Origin: Ramlibacter cellulosilyticus
GTDB taxonomy: Bacteria > Pseudomonadota > Gammaproteobacteria > Burkholderiales > Burkholderiaceae_C
Assembly: GCF_014297465.1 (NCBI RefSeq)
Contig: NZ_JACORT010000017.1
Location: forward strand, 24,696 to 88,695
Reading direction: 5' to 3'
Length of the DNA: 64,000 bases
Below the pieces are notes generated by a model, which searched no databases, was not told where the DNA came from, and worked only from the letters and a program-made list of their open reading frames with translations. Positions within the stretch are counted from its first letter, which is position 1, and each line of letters starts with the position of its first letter. Positions 38,917 to 47,958 of the stretch are shown here, one piece after another. A program made the position numbers and the translations under genes.

Positions 38917-39800
38917 GCGGCCCTTATCGTTCGGTGTTCGCACCGGGTCTCTTCCGCGGCCAGGTGGTCGTCGTCACCGGCGGCGGCTCCGGCATCGGCC
39001 GTTGCACCGCGCATGAGCTCGCGTCGCTCGGCGCGCACGTCGTGCTGATCGGCCGCAAGGTGGAAAAGCTGCACGACGTGGCCGGCGAGATCGTCGGCGA
39101 CGGCGGCCGCTGCAGCTTCCACGCCTGCGACATCCGCGAGGAGGCGGCGGTGCAGGACGTGGTGCAGGCCATCGTGGTGGCGCACGGGCGCATCCACGGC
39201 CTCGTGAACAACGCCGGCGGCCAGTTCATCTCGCCCGTGGAGAAGATCAGCGCCAAGGGCTGGGACGCCGTCGTCGCGAGCAACCTCACGGGCGGCTTCC
39301 TCATGGCGCGCGAGTGCTACCTGCAATCCATGCAGGAGCACGGCGGCGCCATCGTCAACATCGTGGCGGACATGTGGGGCTCCATGCCGGGCATGGCGCA
39401 CAGCGGCGCGGCGCGCGCGGGAATGGTCAGCTTCACGGAGACGGCGGCGCTGGAGTGGGCGAGGAGCGGCGTGCGCGTGAATGCGGTGGCGCCGGGCTAC
39501 ATCGCGTCCAGCGGCATGGACCACTATCCGCCCGAGGCGGCGGACATGTTGCGCGAGATGCGCTCCACCGTCCCGGCAGGTCGCTTCGGCATGGAAGCGG
39601 AGACGTCGGCCGGCATCGTGTTCCTGCTGTCGCCCGCCGCGTCCTTCGTGAGCGGCAGCGTGCTGCGCATCGACGGCGCGCGGCCGCAGGTGCGCCTCGG
39701 CTGGGGCCAGGTCGCCGCGCCCGCCGAGGCGCAGCAGCGCGATGCCGTGAAGCCCTTCGACGGCTTCCACCGCGCCACGGTGCCGAAGGTGCTCCGCTGA
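38913..39800 (+). CDS. SDR oxidoreductase, peroxisomal enoyl-CoA reductase-like, with altered active site
   Basis: 295 residues. VTGGGSGIGR (about 22-31) binds NAD(P), and VNNAGGQFISP follows. The active-site stretch reads GMAHSGAARAGMVSF, so the usual Tyr-x3-Lys is replaced by a Ser-x3-Arg-like pattern known from trans-2-enoyl-CoA reductase/2,4-dienoyl-CoA reductase relatives. The C-terminus is extended by about 35 residues. AtuG-type SDRs occupy the same place in acyclic terpene operons. It is coupled to the carboxyltransferase (TGATG). Confidence 0.82.
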   Translation: MSGPYRSVFAPGLFRGQVVVVTGGGSGIGRCTAHELASLGAHVVLIGRKVEKLHDVAGEIVGDGGRCSFHACDIREEAAVQDVVQAIVVAHGRIHGLVNNAGGQFISPVEKISAKGWDAVVASNLTGGFLMARECYLQSMQEHGGAIVNIVADMWGSMPGMAHSGAARAGMVSFTETAALEWARSGVRVNAVAPGYIASSGMDHYPPEAADMLREMRSTVPAGRFGMEAETSAGIVFLLSPAASFVSGSVLRIDGARPQVRLGWGQVAAPAEAQQRDAVKPFDGFHRATVPKVLR

Positions 39801-41401
39801 TGCACTTCTCCTCCACCTGGAACCCGGAATCGGCCGTCGCGCAGCAGCGGCGCGAGGCGATGCTGGCGCGCGTCCGCGCGTTGCGGGCGCTGGAGCAGCG
39901 CGCCGCCGACCGTTCCGCGGAAGCGCGCGCGGTGTTCGAGAAGCGCGGGCAACTGCTGCCGCGCGAACGCGTCGGGCTGCTGCTCGACCCGGGCGAGCCT
40001 TTCCTGCCGCTGTGCACGCTCGCCGGTTACCTGCAGGACACCAAGGAGGCGGAGGCGTCGATCCCCGGCGGCGGCATGGTCGCCGGCATCGGCTTCGTGC
40101 GTGGCGTGCGCTGCATGGTCGTGGCGAGCGACTCCGGCATCGATGCCGGCGCGATCCAGCCCATGGGGCTGGACAAGATCCTGCGGCTGCAGGAGATCGC
40201 GCTGCTGCACAAGCTGCCTTTCCTGCACCTGGTGGAAAGCGCCGGCGCCAACCTGATGCGCTACCGGGTCGAAGGCTTCGTGCAGGGCGGCGCGCTGTTC
40301 CGCAACCTCGCGCGGCTTTCGGCGGCGGGCATTCCGGTGATCACCGTGCAGCACGGGTCGGGCACCGCGGGTGGTGCCTACATGCCGGGGCTGAGCGACA
40401 TCGTGATCATGGTGCGCGGCCGCTCGCGTGCGTTCCTGGCCGGGCCGCCGCTGCTGAAGGCGGCGACGGGCGAGGTGGCCACCGAGGAGGAGCTCGGGGG
40501 CGCGGAGATGCACACGAGCGTGTCCGGACTGGGCGAGTACCTCGCGGAAGACGACCGGCAGGCGCTGGGGATGGCGCGGGAGCTTGTCGCCTCGCTGGGG
40601 TGGAAGCAGCAGCGGGCGAAATTGGAATCTGACCCCCATTCGGAAGACCTGGTCACGCTGATGCCTGCCAACCTGCGCGAACCCGTGGACATGCGCGAGG
40701 TGATGGTGCGCCTGGTGGACCAGGGAACGCTGCTGGAATTCAAGTCCGCGTACGGCGCCGCGACGGTGTGCGCGCAAGGCAGGATCGGCGGGCATGCCGT
40801 CGGCTTCGTGAGCAACAACGGACCCATCGACGTCGCCGGTGCCAACAAGGCCACGCACTTCATCCAGTGGATGTGCCAGCTCGGCCACCCCATCGTGTAC
40901 CTGCAGAACACCACCGGCTACATGGTGGGCAGGGACAGCGAGCAGGCCGGCATGATCAAGCACGGCAGCAAGATGATCCAGGCGGTGACCAGCGCCACCG
41001 TGCCGCAGGTCACGATCCAGTGCGGCGCCTCCTTCGGCGCCGGCAACTACGGGATGTGCGGGCGCGCCTATGCGCCGCGCTTCCTTTTCAGCTGGCCCAG
41101 CGCCCGCACTGCCGTGATGGGCGGCGAGCAGGCGGCGCGCACCATGCAGATCGTCACCGAGGCGGCGCTCGCGCGCAAAGGGCAGGTGCCGGACCCGGCG
41201 CAGGCGCAGGCGCAGTTCGACAAGATCGTCGGCGTGTTCGAGCAGCAGGCGGACGCCTTCCACACCTCGGGCCTGCTGCTCGACGACGGCGTGATCGACC
41301 CGCGCGACACGCGGGCGGTGCTCGCCTTCTGCCTGGACACCATCGCCGAGGGGGCGGCGCGCGAGCTGCGTCCCGTGCAGTTCGGCGTCGCCCGCATGTG
41401 A
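39800..41401 (+). CDS. Acyl-CoA carboxylase, carboxyltransferase subunit (AtuC/geranyl-CoA carboxylase-like)
   Basis: 533 residues with the two crotonase-like carboxyltransferase domains. GSGTAGGAYMPGLSDIVIMV is the acyl-CoA side, and NTTGYMVGRDSEQAGMIKHG and GASFGAGNYGMCGRAYAPRF are the carboxybiotin side. It would carboxylate a branched unsaturated acyl-CoA such as geranyl-CoA or methylcrotonyl-CoA; the AtuD-like neighbour favours geranyl-CoA. A short repeated element (40618-40643) lies in frame in the linker between the domains, translated as KLESDPHSE. The biotin carboxylase partner is two genes on. Confidence 0.88.
   Translation: MHFSSTWNPESAVAQQRREAMLARVRALRALEQRAADRSAEARAVFEKRGQLLPRERVGLLLDPGEPFLPLCTLAGYLQDTKEAEASIPGGGMVAGIGFVRGVRCMVVASDSGIDAGAIQPMGLDKILRLQEIALLHKLPFLHLVESAGANLMRYRVEGFVQGGALFRNLARLSAAGIPVITVQHGSGTAGGAYMPGLSDIVIMVRGRSRAFLAGPPLLKAATGEVATEEELGGAEMHTSVSGLGEYLAEDDRQALGMARELVASLGWKQQRAKLESDPHSEDLVTLMPANLREPVDMREVMVRLVDQGTLLEFKSAYGAATVCAQGRIGGHAVGFVSNNGPIDVAGANKATHFIQWMCQLGHPIVYLQNTTGYMVGRDSEQAGMIKHGSKMIQAVTSATVPQVTIQCGASFGAGNYGMCGRAYAPRFLFSWPSARTAVMGGEQAARTMQIVTEAALARKGQVPDPAQAQAQFDKIVGVFEQQADAFHTSGLLLDDGVIDPRDTRAVLAFCLDTIAEGAARELRPVQFGVARM
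40618..40643 (+). repeat. Short dispersed element (GAAATTGGAATCTGACCCC) inside the carboxyltransferase gene
   Basis: The first 19 bases are identical to the element at 45393-45417, which interrupts another gene of the same operon. Here it lies between the two domains and is read through in frame. The tail after CCCC differs (CATTCGG against AATTTG). Confidence 0.75.
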
Positions 41402-41411
41402 GGAGAGACGG

Positions 41412-42587
41412 ATGCACTACAGCCACGAGCACCTCGAGATCCAGAAGACGCTGAAGCGCTTCATCGCCGAGGAGATCAATCCGCACGTGGACGAGTGGGA
41501 AGAGGCGGAGATCTTCCCGGCGCACGAGGTGTTCAAGCGGCTGGGGCAGCTCGGGCTGCTGGGGCTCACCAAACCGGAGGCCTATGGCGGCGCGGGGCTG
41601 GATTACTCCTATTCGGTGGCCATGGCGGAGGCGCTGGGGCACATCGAATGCGGTGGCGTGCCGATGGCCATCGGCGTGCAGACGGACATGGCCACGCCGG
41701 CGCTGGCGCGCTTCGGCAGCGAGGAACTCAAGCGCGAGTTCCTGGCGCCTGCGATCGCCGGAGAGATGGTGAGCTGCATCGGCGTGAGCGAGCCGGGCGC
41801 CGGCAGCGACGTGTCCGGCGTGAAGACCCGCGCGCGCAAGGACGGCGACGACTACGTGATCACCGGCCAGAAGATGTGGATCACCAACAGCCTGCAGGCC
41901 GACTGGATGTGCATGCTGGTGAACACTGGCGAGGGCCCGGTGCACAGGAACAAGAGCCTCGTGATCGTGCCGATGCGCGAGAACGGCAAGCTGCGCCCCG
42001 GCATCGAGGTGGCGCGCAAGATCCGCAAGATCGGCATGAACAGCTCCGACACGGGGCTGATCTGGTTCGACGAGGTGCGCGTGCCGCAGCGCTACCGCAT
42101 CGGCGAGGAGGGGCAGGGCTTCATCTACCAGATGCAGCAGTTCCAGGAAGAGCGCCTGTGGGCGGCGGCGAGCTGCCTGCAGTCGCTCACCAACTGCATC
42201 CAGTGGACCATCGAATGGGCGCAGGAGCGCAAGCTGTTCGGTGCCAGCCTGGCCGACCAGCAATGGGTGCAGTTCAAGCTGGCGGAGTGCAAGACGGAAG
42301 TGGAGGCGCTGCGCGCGCTGACCTACCGCGCCTGCGACCTCTACGTGCAGGGACAGGACGTGCTGGAGCTCGCGTCCATGGCCAAGCTGAAGGCGGGCCG
42401 CCTGAACCGCATCGTGCCCGACACCTGCCTGCAGTTCTGGGGCGGCATGGGCTTCACCTGGGAGAACAAGGTCTCGCGCATGTACCGGGACGGGCGGCTC
42501 GCGTCGATCGGGGGCGGGGCCGACGAGGTCATGTTGCAGATCCTGGCCAGGATCATGGGGATCGCCAAGCGCCCCGGCGCTGCCTGA
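41412..42587 (+). CDS. Acyl-CoA dehydrogenase, citronellyl-CoA dehydrogenase (AtuD)-like
   Basis: 391 residues, FAD-dependent. The N-terminus (FIAEEINPHVDEWEEAEIFP, then GLGYSY-like GLDYSYSVAMAEALG and IGVQTDMATPALARFGS) closely recalls AtuD, which oxidises citronellyl-CoA to geranyl-CoA. CIGVSEPGAGSDVSGVKT and MWITNSLQADW are the FAD and substrate segments. The C-terminal MYRDGRLASIGGGADEVM has Gly in place of the common Glu-Gly base position, as in the isovaleryl/long-chain-type arrangement with the base elsewhere. It sits between the two carboxylase subunits. The name is by resemblance from memory, not by search. Confidence 0.86.
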   Translation: MHYSHEHLEIQKTLKRFIAEEINPHVDEWEEAEIFPAHEVFKRLGQLGLLGLTKPEAYGGAGLDYSYSVAMAEALGHIECGGVPMAIGVQTDMATPALARFGSEELKREFLAPAIAGEMVSCIGVSEPGAGSDVSGVKTRARKDGDDYVITGQKMWITNSLQADWMCMLVNTGEGPVHRNKSLVIVPMRENGKLRPGIEVARKIRKIGMNSSDTGLIWFDEVRVPQRYRIGEEGQGFIYQMQQFQEERLWAAASCLQSLTNCIQWTIEWAQERKLFGASLADQQWVQFKLAECKTEVEALRALTYRACDLYVQGQDVLELASMAKLKAGRLNRIVPDTCLQFWGGMGFTWENKVSRMYRDGRLASIGGGADEVMLQILARIMGIAKRPGAA

Positions 42588-42588
42588 G

Positions 42589-44463
42589 ATGAAGATCAAG
42601 AGGCTGCTGGTCGCGAACCGGGGAGAGATCGCCCGCCGCATCTTCCGCACGGCGCATCGCCTCGGCGTGGAGACCGTCGCGGTGTACTCGCAGGCCGACG
42701 CGCAGGCCTTGCACGTGCGCGAGGCCATGGCTTCCGCGCCGCTCGGAGGCAGCGCGCCGGCGGACTCCTACCTGCGCATCGACAAGCTGGTGTCCGCCGC
42801 GCGCAGCACCGGCGCCGACGCGGTGCATCCCGGCTACGGCTTCCTCAGCGAGAACGCGGAGTTCGCGCAGGCCGTGGAGGATGCGGGGCTCACCTGGATC
42901 GGGCCGCCAGCCGGGGCAATCCGCACGCTGGGCAACAAGTCGCGTGCGAGAGAGCTCGCGCTCGCACGCGGCATCCCTTGCCTGCCCGGCTACCAGGGCG
43001 AGGACCAGTCGGACGAGCGCCTGCTGCACGAGGCGGAGGCGATCGGCTTCCCGCTGATGGTGAAGGCGGCCGCGGGCGGCGGCGGGCGCGGCATGCGGCT
43101 GGTGACGGAGGCGTCGCAACTGCGCGCGGCGCTGCAGGGCGCGCGTTCGGAGGCGCAGTCCGCGTTCGGCAACGGCGACCTGCTGCTGGAGAAGGCGCTG
43201 CTCGCGCCGCGGCACGTGGAGGTGCAGGTCTTCGCCGACATGCACGGCCACTGCATCCACCTGGGCGAGCGCGATTGCTCCGTGCAGCGGCGCCACCAGA
43301 AGATCATCGAGGAGACGCCGAGTCCGGCGGTCGACGCCCAGTTGCGGGAAGCCATGGGGCAGTGCGCGATCGATCTCGCGAGCGCGGCGGGCTATGTGGG
43401 TGCGGGAACCGTCGAATTCCTGCTCGATGAGCAGGCCGGCTTCTGGCTGATGGAGATGAACACGCGCCTGCAGGTGGAGCACCCGGTGACCGAGATGGTC
43501 ACGGGGCTCGATCTCGTGGAGTGGCAGATGCGCATCGCCTGCGGCGAGCGGCTGCCGGCGCGCCAGGAAGACCTGCGCTTCCATGGCCATGCGATCGAGG
43601 TGCGCCTGTGCGCGGAAGACGAGAACTTCACGCCGCACGCGGGCACGGTGCTGCACTTCGCGCCGCCGGTGGCCGTGGAGCGCCGCGGCATGGGCCTGCG
43701 CTTCGACCACGCCTTGCATGCCGGGCTGCAGGTGCCGCCCTGGTACGACTCGCTGCTGGGCAAGCTGGTGGCGCATGCGCCGACGCGCGCCGAAGCGATC
43801 GCGAAGCTGGCGTCGGCGCTCGATCGACTGGAGGTGCTGGGGCTGCCGACGAACCGGCGTTTCCTCGCGGCCTGCCTGCGGCATTCGGTGTTCCGCAGCG
43901 GCGAGGCCCGGATCCCTTTCCTGTCGGAGCACGGCGATACCCTCCGCCGCCAGCTGGAGCAGGAGGAGTTCGGCGTGGCTGCGGAGGCCGCGTTTTCCGC
44001 GGTGCTGCCGCAAGGCGCCGCGGGCGCGCTCGCGTCGCCGTTCGACCGACCGCTGCGCATCGCGCATCGCGGCGCGCTGTTCGACGTGCCGGTGTGCGAG
44101 GCGGAGGGTGTCGCCGGCGCGCAGGCGCGGGTGGTGGAGATTCCCGGCGGTGGCTGGCACGTGCAGGTGGGCGTGGTCGATCTCTTCCTGCGCGACGCTT
44201 CGTTCGACCCGCCCTTGCCGGAAGGTGGCGGGACGGGCGACGGCGAGCTGCGCGTTCCCTTCAACGGCAAGGTCGTCGCGGTGCATGCGCAGCCGGGCGA
44301 CGCGGTGCGCAAGGGGGACACGCTGGTCGTGATCGAGTCGATGAAGCTCGAACACGCGCTGGCCGCCACGCGCGACGGCGTCGTTCGCAGCCTCCACGTG
44401 CAGGCCGGCCAGCAGGTCGCGCCCGCGCAGCTGCTGGTGACCGTGGCCGAGGCGCAGGCGTGA
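42589..44463 (+). CDS. Acyl-CoA carboxylase, biotin carboxylase/biotin carrier subunit (AtuF/MccA-like)
   Basis: 624 residues. The biotin carboxylase part spans about 1-445: KIKRLLVANRGEIARRIFRT, the ATP-grasp glycine loop KAAAGGGGRGMRLV, and EMNTRLQVEHPVTEM. A middle domain follows, and the C-terminal carrier domain (about 545-624) has the biotinyl Lys in ESMKLEHAL, a variant of the usual AMKM. The C-terminal position of the carrier is as in MccA and AtuF. It begins one base after the dehydrogenase stop and overlaps the broken dehydrogenase gene (GTGA). Confidence 0.91.
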   Translation: MKIKRLLVANRGEIARRIFRTAHRLGVETVAVYSQADAQALHVREAMASAPLGGSAPADSYLRIDKLVSAARSTGADAVHPGYGFLSENAEFAQAVEDAGLTWIGPPAGAIRTLGNKSRARELALARGIPCLPGYQGEDQSDERLLHEAEAIGFPLMVKAAAGGGGRGMRLVTEASQLRAALQGARSEAQSAFGNGDLLLEKALLAPRHVEVQVFADMHGHCIHLGERDCSVQRRHQKIIEETPSPAVDAQLREAMGQCAIDLASAAGYVGAGTVEFLLDEQAGFWLMEMNTRLQVEHPVTEMVTGLDLVEWQMRIACGERLPARQEDLRFHGHAIEVRLCAEDENFTPHAGTVLHFAPPVAVERRGMGLRFDHALHAGLQVPPWYDSLLGKLVAHAPTRAEAIAKLASALDRLEVLGLPTNRRFLAACLRHSVFRSGEARIPFLSEHGDTLRRQLEQEEFGVAAEAAFSAVLPQGAAGALASPFDRPLRIAHRGALFDVPVCEAEGVAGAQARVVEIPGGGWHVQVGVVDLFLRDASFDPPLPEGGGTGDGELRVPFNGKVVAVHAQPGDAVRKGDTLVVIESMKLEHALAATRDGVVRSLHVQAGQQVAPAQLLVTVAEAQA

Positions 44464-45621
44464 ACGCGGAGCTGCGCGAGGACGTCGCGGCGCTGGAGGA
44501 CACCGTCCGGCGCTTCACGCTGGAGCGCATCGTGCCGAACGTGGAGCGCTGGGAGGAGGCGGGCGAGGTGCCGCGCAGCCTGCACCGCGAGGCCGCGGCG
44601 CTCGGCCTGCTGGGCATGGGCTACCCGGAGGCGCTGGGCGGCACGCCGGCGCCTTACGCGCTGCGCAATGCCTTGTCCGTCGCGATGAGCCGCCATGGCG
44701 GCAGCGGCGGCGTGATGGCGGCGCTCTTCTCCCACAACATCGCCTTGCCCCCGCTGCTGCGGCATGGCAGCGAGGCATTGCAGCGCGAGGTGATCCCGCC
44801 CGTGCTGCGCGGCGAGCAGGTCGCCGCGCTTGCGATCACGGAGCCGGGCGGCGGATCGGACGTGGCGGCGCTGTGCACGCTCGCCAGGCGCGAAGGCGAC
44901 GAATACGTCATCGACGGCGAGAAGACCTTCATCACCTCGGGCGTGCGCGCGGACTGGATCACGGTCGCGGTCCGTACGGGAGAGCCGGGCACGCGCGGGT
45001 CCGGCGGAATTTCCATGCTCGTGGTGCCGGGTGACGCCCGCGGCCTGGAGCGCACGCGGCTGGCCAAGATGGGGTGGCATGCGAGCGACACGGGCCAGCT
45101 CCGCTTCGATGCCGTGCGCGTCCCCGCCCGCTACCTCGTGGGCGAAGAAGGCGCGGGCTTCCGCATGATCATGGGCAACTTCAACGGCGAGCGCCTCGCG
45201 ATGTCCGCGATGGCGCTCGGCTTCGCCGAAGCGTGCTTCGACGAGGCGCTCGCCTGGGCGCGCGAACGCCGCACCTTCGGCACGGCCCTGGTCGAGAAGC
45301 AGGTGATCCGCCACAAGCTGGTGGACATGCAGATGCGCATCCACTCCACGCGTGCGTGGCTGGACGCCGTGACGGCGCTCGCGGACGAAGGGGAAATTGG
45401 AATCTGACCCCAATTTGGTGGGGCAGGTGTGCACGTTGAAGAACCACAGCACGCAGGCCATGCAGTTCTGCGCGGACGCGGCGGTGCAGGTGCTCGGCGG
45501 CATGGGCTTCATGCGCGGGACGAAGAGCGAGCGGATCTACCGCGAGGTGAAGGTGATGATGATCGGGGGCGGCGCCGAGGAGATCATGAAGGACCTCGCG
45601 GCCCGACAATGGGGACTATGA
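44460..45621 (+). pseudogene. Acyl-CoA dehydrogenase disrupted by a 25-bp insertion
   Basis: The GTG at 44460 opens an acyl-CoA dehydrogenase (ITEPGGGSDVAAL, KTFITSGVRADW) that stops at 45407 after 315 residues. The rest of the protein continues in the +1 frame to 45621 (QVCTLKNHSTQAMQFCADAA, YREVKVMMIGGGAEEIMKDL). Removing the 25 bases 45393-45417 restores one frame reading DEG-VGQVC and gives about 378 residues, normal for the family. The truncated product lacks the C-terminal helices of the FAD/substrate site and is probably inactive. Reinitiation at TTG 45397 could make a fragment. It lies last but one in the Atu-like operon. Confidence 0.9.
45393..45417 (+). mobile_element. 25-bp insertion, short dispersed element with terminal GAAATTGG/CCCCAATTTG symmetry
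   Basis: GAAATTGG...CCAATTTG ends are imperfect inverted repeats around AATCTGACC. It matches 40618-40643 in its first 19 bases; a degenerate trace (GGAATCTGATCC) occurs near 49281. Excision in silico repairs the host gene exactly. Similar short palindromes in this bacterial group are often dispersed REP-like units mobilised by RAYT transposases, but no such gene is in the window. Confidence 0.75.
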
Positions 45622-46103
45622 CGCGCCACCCACCTGCCATCCCGCCGCAGTTCGAGGACGAGTTCATCACCGGCCTGCGGGCGATCTTCGAGGAGAAGAT
45701 CGTGTTCAACAGCGTGCTGGGGCTGCAGGTCGTGGAGCTGCGGCCGGAGCGCGTGGTCGGCCGCATCGCGATGAAGCCGGAGCTGGTGGGGCACTACAGC
45801 TTCAACCGGCTGCATGGCGGCGTGATCAGCGCGGGGCTCGATGCGATGGGCGGGCTCGCCGTGATGGCGGCCATCGGCGCGCGGCACATGGACGAAGCGC
45901 CGGTGCAGCGGCTGCACCGCTTCGGCAAGCTGGGAACGATCGACCTGCGGATCGACTACCTGCGCCCGGCGATCGGGGACGCCTTCGAGCTGCGCGCCGA
46001 AGTGCTGCGCCTGGGCTCGCGCGTGGCGAGCACGCGCATGGAGTTCCTCGGTTCCGAAGGCCGCCTGCTGTCCACGGGCGCCGGCGCGTACATCATCTCC
46101 TGA
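45618..46103 (+). CDS. PaaI/YigI-type hot-dog thioesterase
   Basis: 161 residues with a single hot-dog fold. The segment SFNRLHGGVISAGLDAMGGLAVMA is the conserved HGG helix region of PaaI/YbgC thioesterases, and GTIDLRIDYLRPAIGDAFE is the following strand pair. It has an extra N-terminal helix as in YigI long-chain acyl-CoA thioesterases. It ends the carboxylase operon, its ATG overlapping the stop of the broken dehydrogenase (ATGA), and probably hydrolyses a pathway acyl-CoA. Confidence 0.86.
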   Translation: MTRHPPAIPPQFEDEFITGLRAIFEEKIVFNSVLGLQVVELRPERVVGRIAMKPELVGHYSFNRLHGGVISAGLDAMGGLAVMAAIGARHMDEAPVQRLHRFGKLGTIDLRIDYLRPAIGDAFELRAEVLRLGSRVASTRMEFLGSEGRLLSTGAGAYIIS

Positions 46104-46357
46104 ACGCGCTGCGGACGCGGCCGCGCGGGAGCGCCGAAGTCGATGGGCGTGCCCTCCCGGCAGGCATTCGCTTCGGCACGCAGCGCCAGCACCTTGGCCC
46201 GCATCGCCGCGTCGGGCGGCGCGCCCCGTCCCAACAGATGCTGCAGGTCGGCACGGAGCAGTTCGATTTCGGCCGCGCATGCCGCGGCGTGCGCCTCCCG
46301 CCAGCGGGCAAGCGCGCGGGTCTGCGAGCGCAGCAGCAGCTTTTCGTCGATCGTCAT
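45956..46357 (-). CDS. Small hypothetical protein, doubtful
   Basis: An open frame of 133 residues from ATG 46357. Its first 75 residues look like a soluble amphipathic helix protein (EKLLLRSQTRALARWREAHA, then LRADLQHLLGRG). It then enters Arg/Pro-rich sequence antisense to the end of the thioesterase gene, over about 148 nt. No recognised family and no clear ribosome-binding site were seen. The helical N-terminus makes it somewhat better than a random antisense frame. It is the only candidate in the gap before gnd. Confidence 0.3.
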   Translation of the reverse strand: MTIDEKLLLRSQTRALARWREAHAAACAAEIELLRADLQHLLGRGAPPDAAMRAKVLALRAEANACREGTPIDFGAPARPRPQRVQEMMYAPAPVDSRRPSEPRNSMRVLATREPRRSTSARSSKASPIAGRR

Positions 46358-46515
46358 GGACGAGCGCACCATCCCGCGCGCCATGTCGCGTTGCTGTAGG
46401 ACGAAAGCTTGAGCGCATGGAGGACAGTCCTACGATGGGGCAGCTGGACGCTGGGCGCGCATGTCAAGATGGCGCCCTTTCGCGCGGTCAGGGGACCGTG
46501 CAGCAGAGGACATCC
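46104..46515. other. Intergenic gap before gnd with an inverted repeat
   Basis: Apart from the doubtful minus-strand frame, this stretch holds GTAGGAC at 46396-46402 and its complement GTCCTAC at 46427-46433, separated by 24 nt, about 85 nt before the 6-phosphogluconate dehydrogenase start. The dyad could be an operator or a leader hairpin. I saw no RNA gene. Confidence 0.4.
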
Positions 46516-47934
46516 ATGACGACAAGGCACGCCGGCGACATCGCTGTCGTCGGCCTGGGGGTGATGGGGATCAACCTGGCGCGCAACCTCGCGCGCCACG
46601 GGTTCACCGTCATCGGTTTCGACCTCGACGAAGGCAAGCGCGCGCAGTTCGAGCGCGGTGACGGGGAGGGCGGCCGCCAGCAGGCCGCCGTCTCGCTGCG
46701 GCAGATGCTGGACCGACTGGCGTCGCCGCGCCGCATCCTGCTGATGGTGCCCGCGGGCGCCGCCGTGGACGCGGTGATCGACGACCTGCGCCCGCTGCTC
46801 GCGCCCGGCGACGTGATCGTCGACGGCGGCAACACGCGCTACACGGACACGCAGCGCCGCATGGCATCGCTCACCGGCACCGGCATCCTCTACGTGGGCG
46901 CCGGCGTGAGCGGCGGGGAGCAGGGCGCGCTGCTCGGCCCCTCGATCATGCCGGGCGGTGACCCGCAGGCCTGGCCGGTGGTGCAGCCCGTGCTGCAGGC
47001 GATCGCCGCGCGCGCCCCGGACGGCACGCCGTGCTGCGCCTGGATGGGCGGCGGGGCTTCCGGCCACTTCGTGAAGATGGTGCACAACGGCATCGAGTAC
47101 GCCGACATGCAGCTGATCTGCGAGGCGTATGCGCTGATGCGCGAGCTGCTCGGGCTCTCCGTGCCGGCCGCCGGCGAGGTGTTCGCCGAGTGGAACCGCG
47201 GCGAACTCGAAAGCTACCTCACCGCCATCACGGCGGACATCCTCTCGCGCGTCGACGGCGAGTCGGGCCAGCCGCTGGTGGACCTGATCCTCGACACCGC
47301 GGAACAGAAAGGCACCGGCAAGTGGGCCACGCAGGCGGCCCTGGACCTCGGCGTCGCTGCTCCCACGATGGGCGAAGCGGTGTTCGCGCGTGCGCTCAGC
47401 GCGGCGAAACCGCTGCGCGTGCAGGCGGCGCAGGTGCTGCCGGGGCCGCAAGGTGCGCCCGCGGCCGCGCCGCAGCTGGTGGAGTCGCTGCGCGTGGCGC
47501 TCCTCGGGGCGCGGCTGTGCGCGTACGCGCAGGGCTTCCAGCTGCTGGCCGCGGCCGATGCGGAGTACCAGTGGAGCCTGCCGATGGCCGACATCGCTTC
47601 GGTGTGGCGCGCCGGTTGCATCATCCGCGCGCGGCTGCTGGAAGACATCCGCGCCGCTTTCGCCGCGGAGCACGTGCCTGCGAACCTGCTGCTCGCGCCG
47701 GCCCTCGCGCCCACGGTGGCGCGTTGCCAGCAGGCGATGCGCGAGGTGCTGTCGGCGGCCGTCATGCGCGGCGTGCCCGCGCCGGCCTTCGCGAGCGCGC
47801 TCGCCTACTACGACGGCCTGCGCAGCGCGCGCCTGCCGGCGAACCTGCTGCAGGCCCAGCGCGACTACTTCGGCGCCCACCGCTACCAGCGCGTGGACCG
47901 CCCCGGCAGCTTCCACACGGAGTGGACGACGTAG
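46516..47934 (+). CDS. gnd: 6-phosphogluconate dehydrogenase, decarboxylating
   Basis: 472 residues, cytosolic oxidative pentose-phosphate enzyme making ribulose 5-phosphate, CO2 and NAD(P)H. VVGLGVMGINLARNLARHG (about 9-27) binds the nicotinamide cofactor, and DGGNTRYTDTQRR, GVSGGEQGALLGPSIMPGG and FVKMVHNGIEYADMQLICEA hold substrate residues. The C-terminal end (DYFGAHRYQRVDRPGSFHTEWT) is the active-site tail. Length fits the long Gnd type. Some residues deviate (CCAWMGGGASG), so a specificity change is possible. It stands alone. Confidence 0.94.
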   Translation: MTTRHAGDIAVVGLGVMGINLARNLARHGFTVIGFDLDEGKRAQFERGDGEGGRQQAAVSLRQMLDRLASPRRILLMVPAGAAVDAVIDDLRPLLAPGDVIVDGGNTRYTDTQRRMASLTGTGILYVGAGVSGGEQGALLGPSIMPGGDPQAWPVVQPVLQAIAARAPDGTPCCAWMGGGASGHFVKMVHNGIEYADMQLICEAYALMRELLGLSVPAAGEVFAEWNRGELESYLTAITADILSRVDGESGQPLVDLILDTAEQKGTGKWATQAALDLGVAAPTMGEAVFARALSAAKPLRVQAAQVLPGPQGAPAAAPQLVESLRVALLGARLCAYAQGFQLLAAADAEYQWSLPMADIASVWRAGCIIRARLLEDIRAAFAAEHVPANLLLAPALAPTVARCQQAMREVLSAAVMRGVPAPAFASALAYYDGLRSARLPANLLQAQRDYFGAHRYQRVDRPGSFHTEWTT

Positions 47935-47958
47935 GGGTGCAGCCTTCGGCTGCGCACC

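Noticed and set aside
40618..40643. Frameshift in the carboxyltransferase
   Set aside because: The element is in frame and both domains remain in one reading frame, so I treat the gene as intact.
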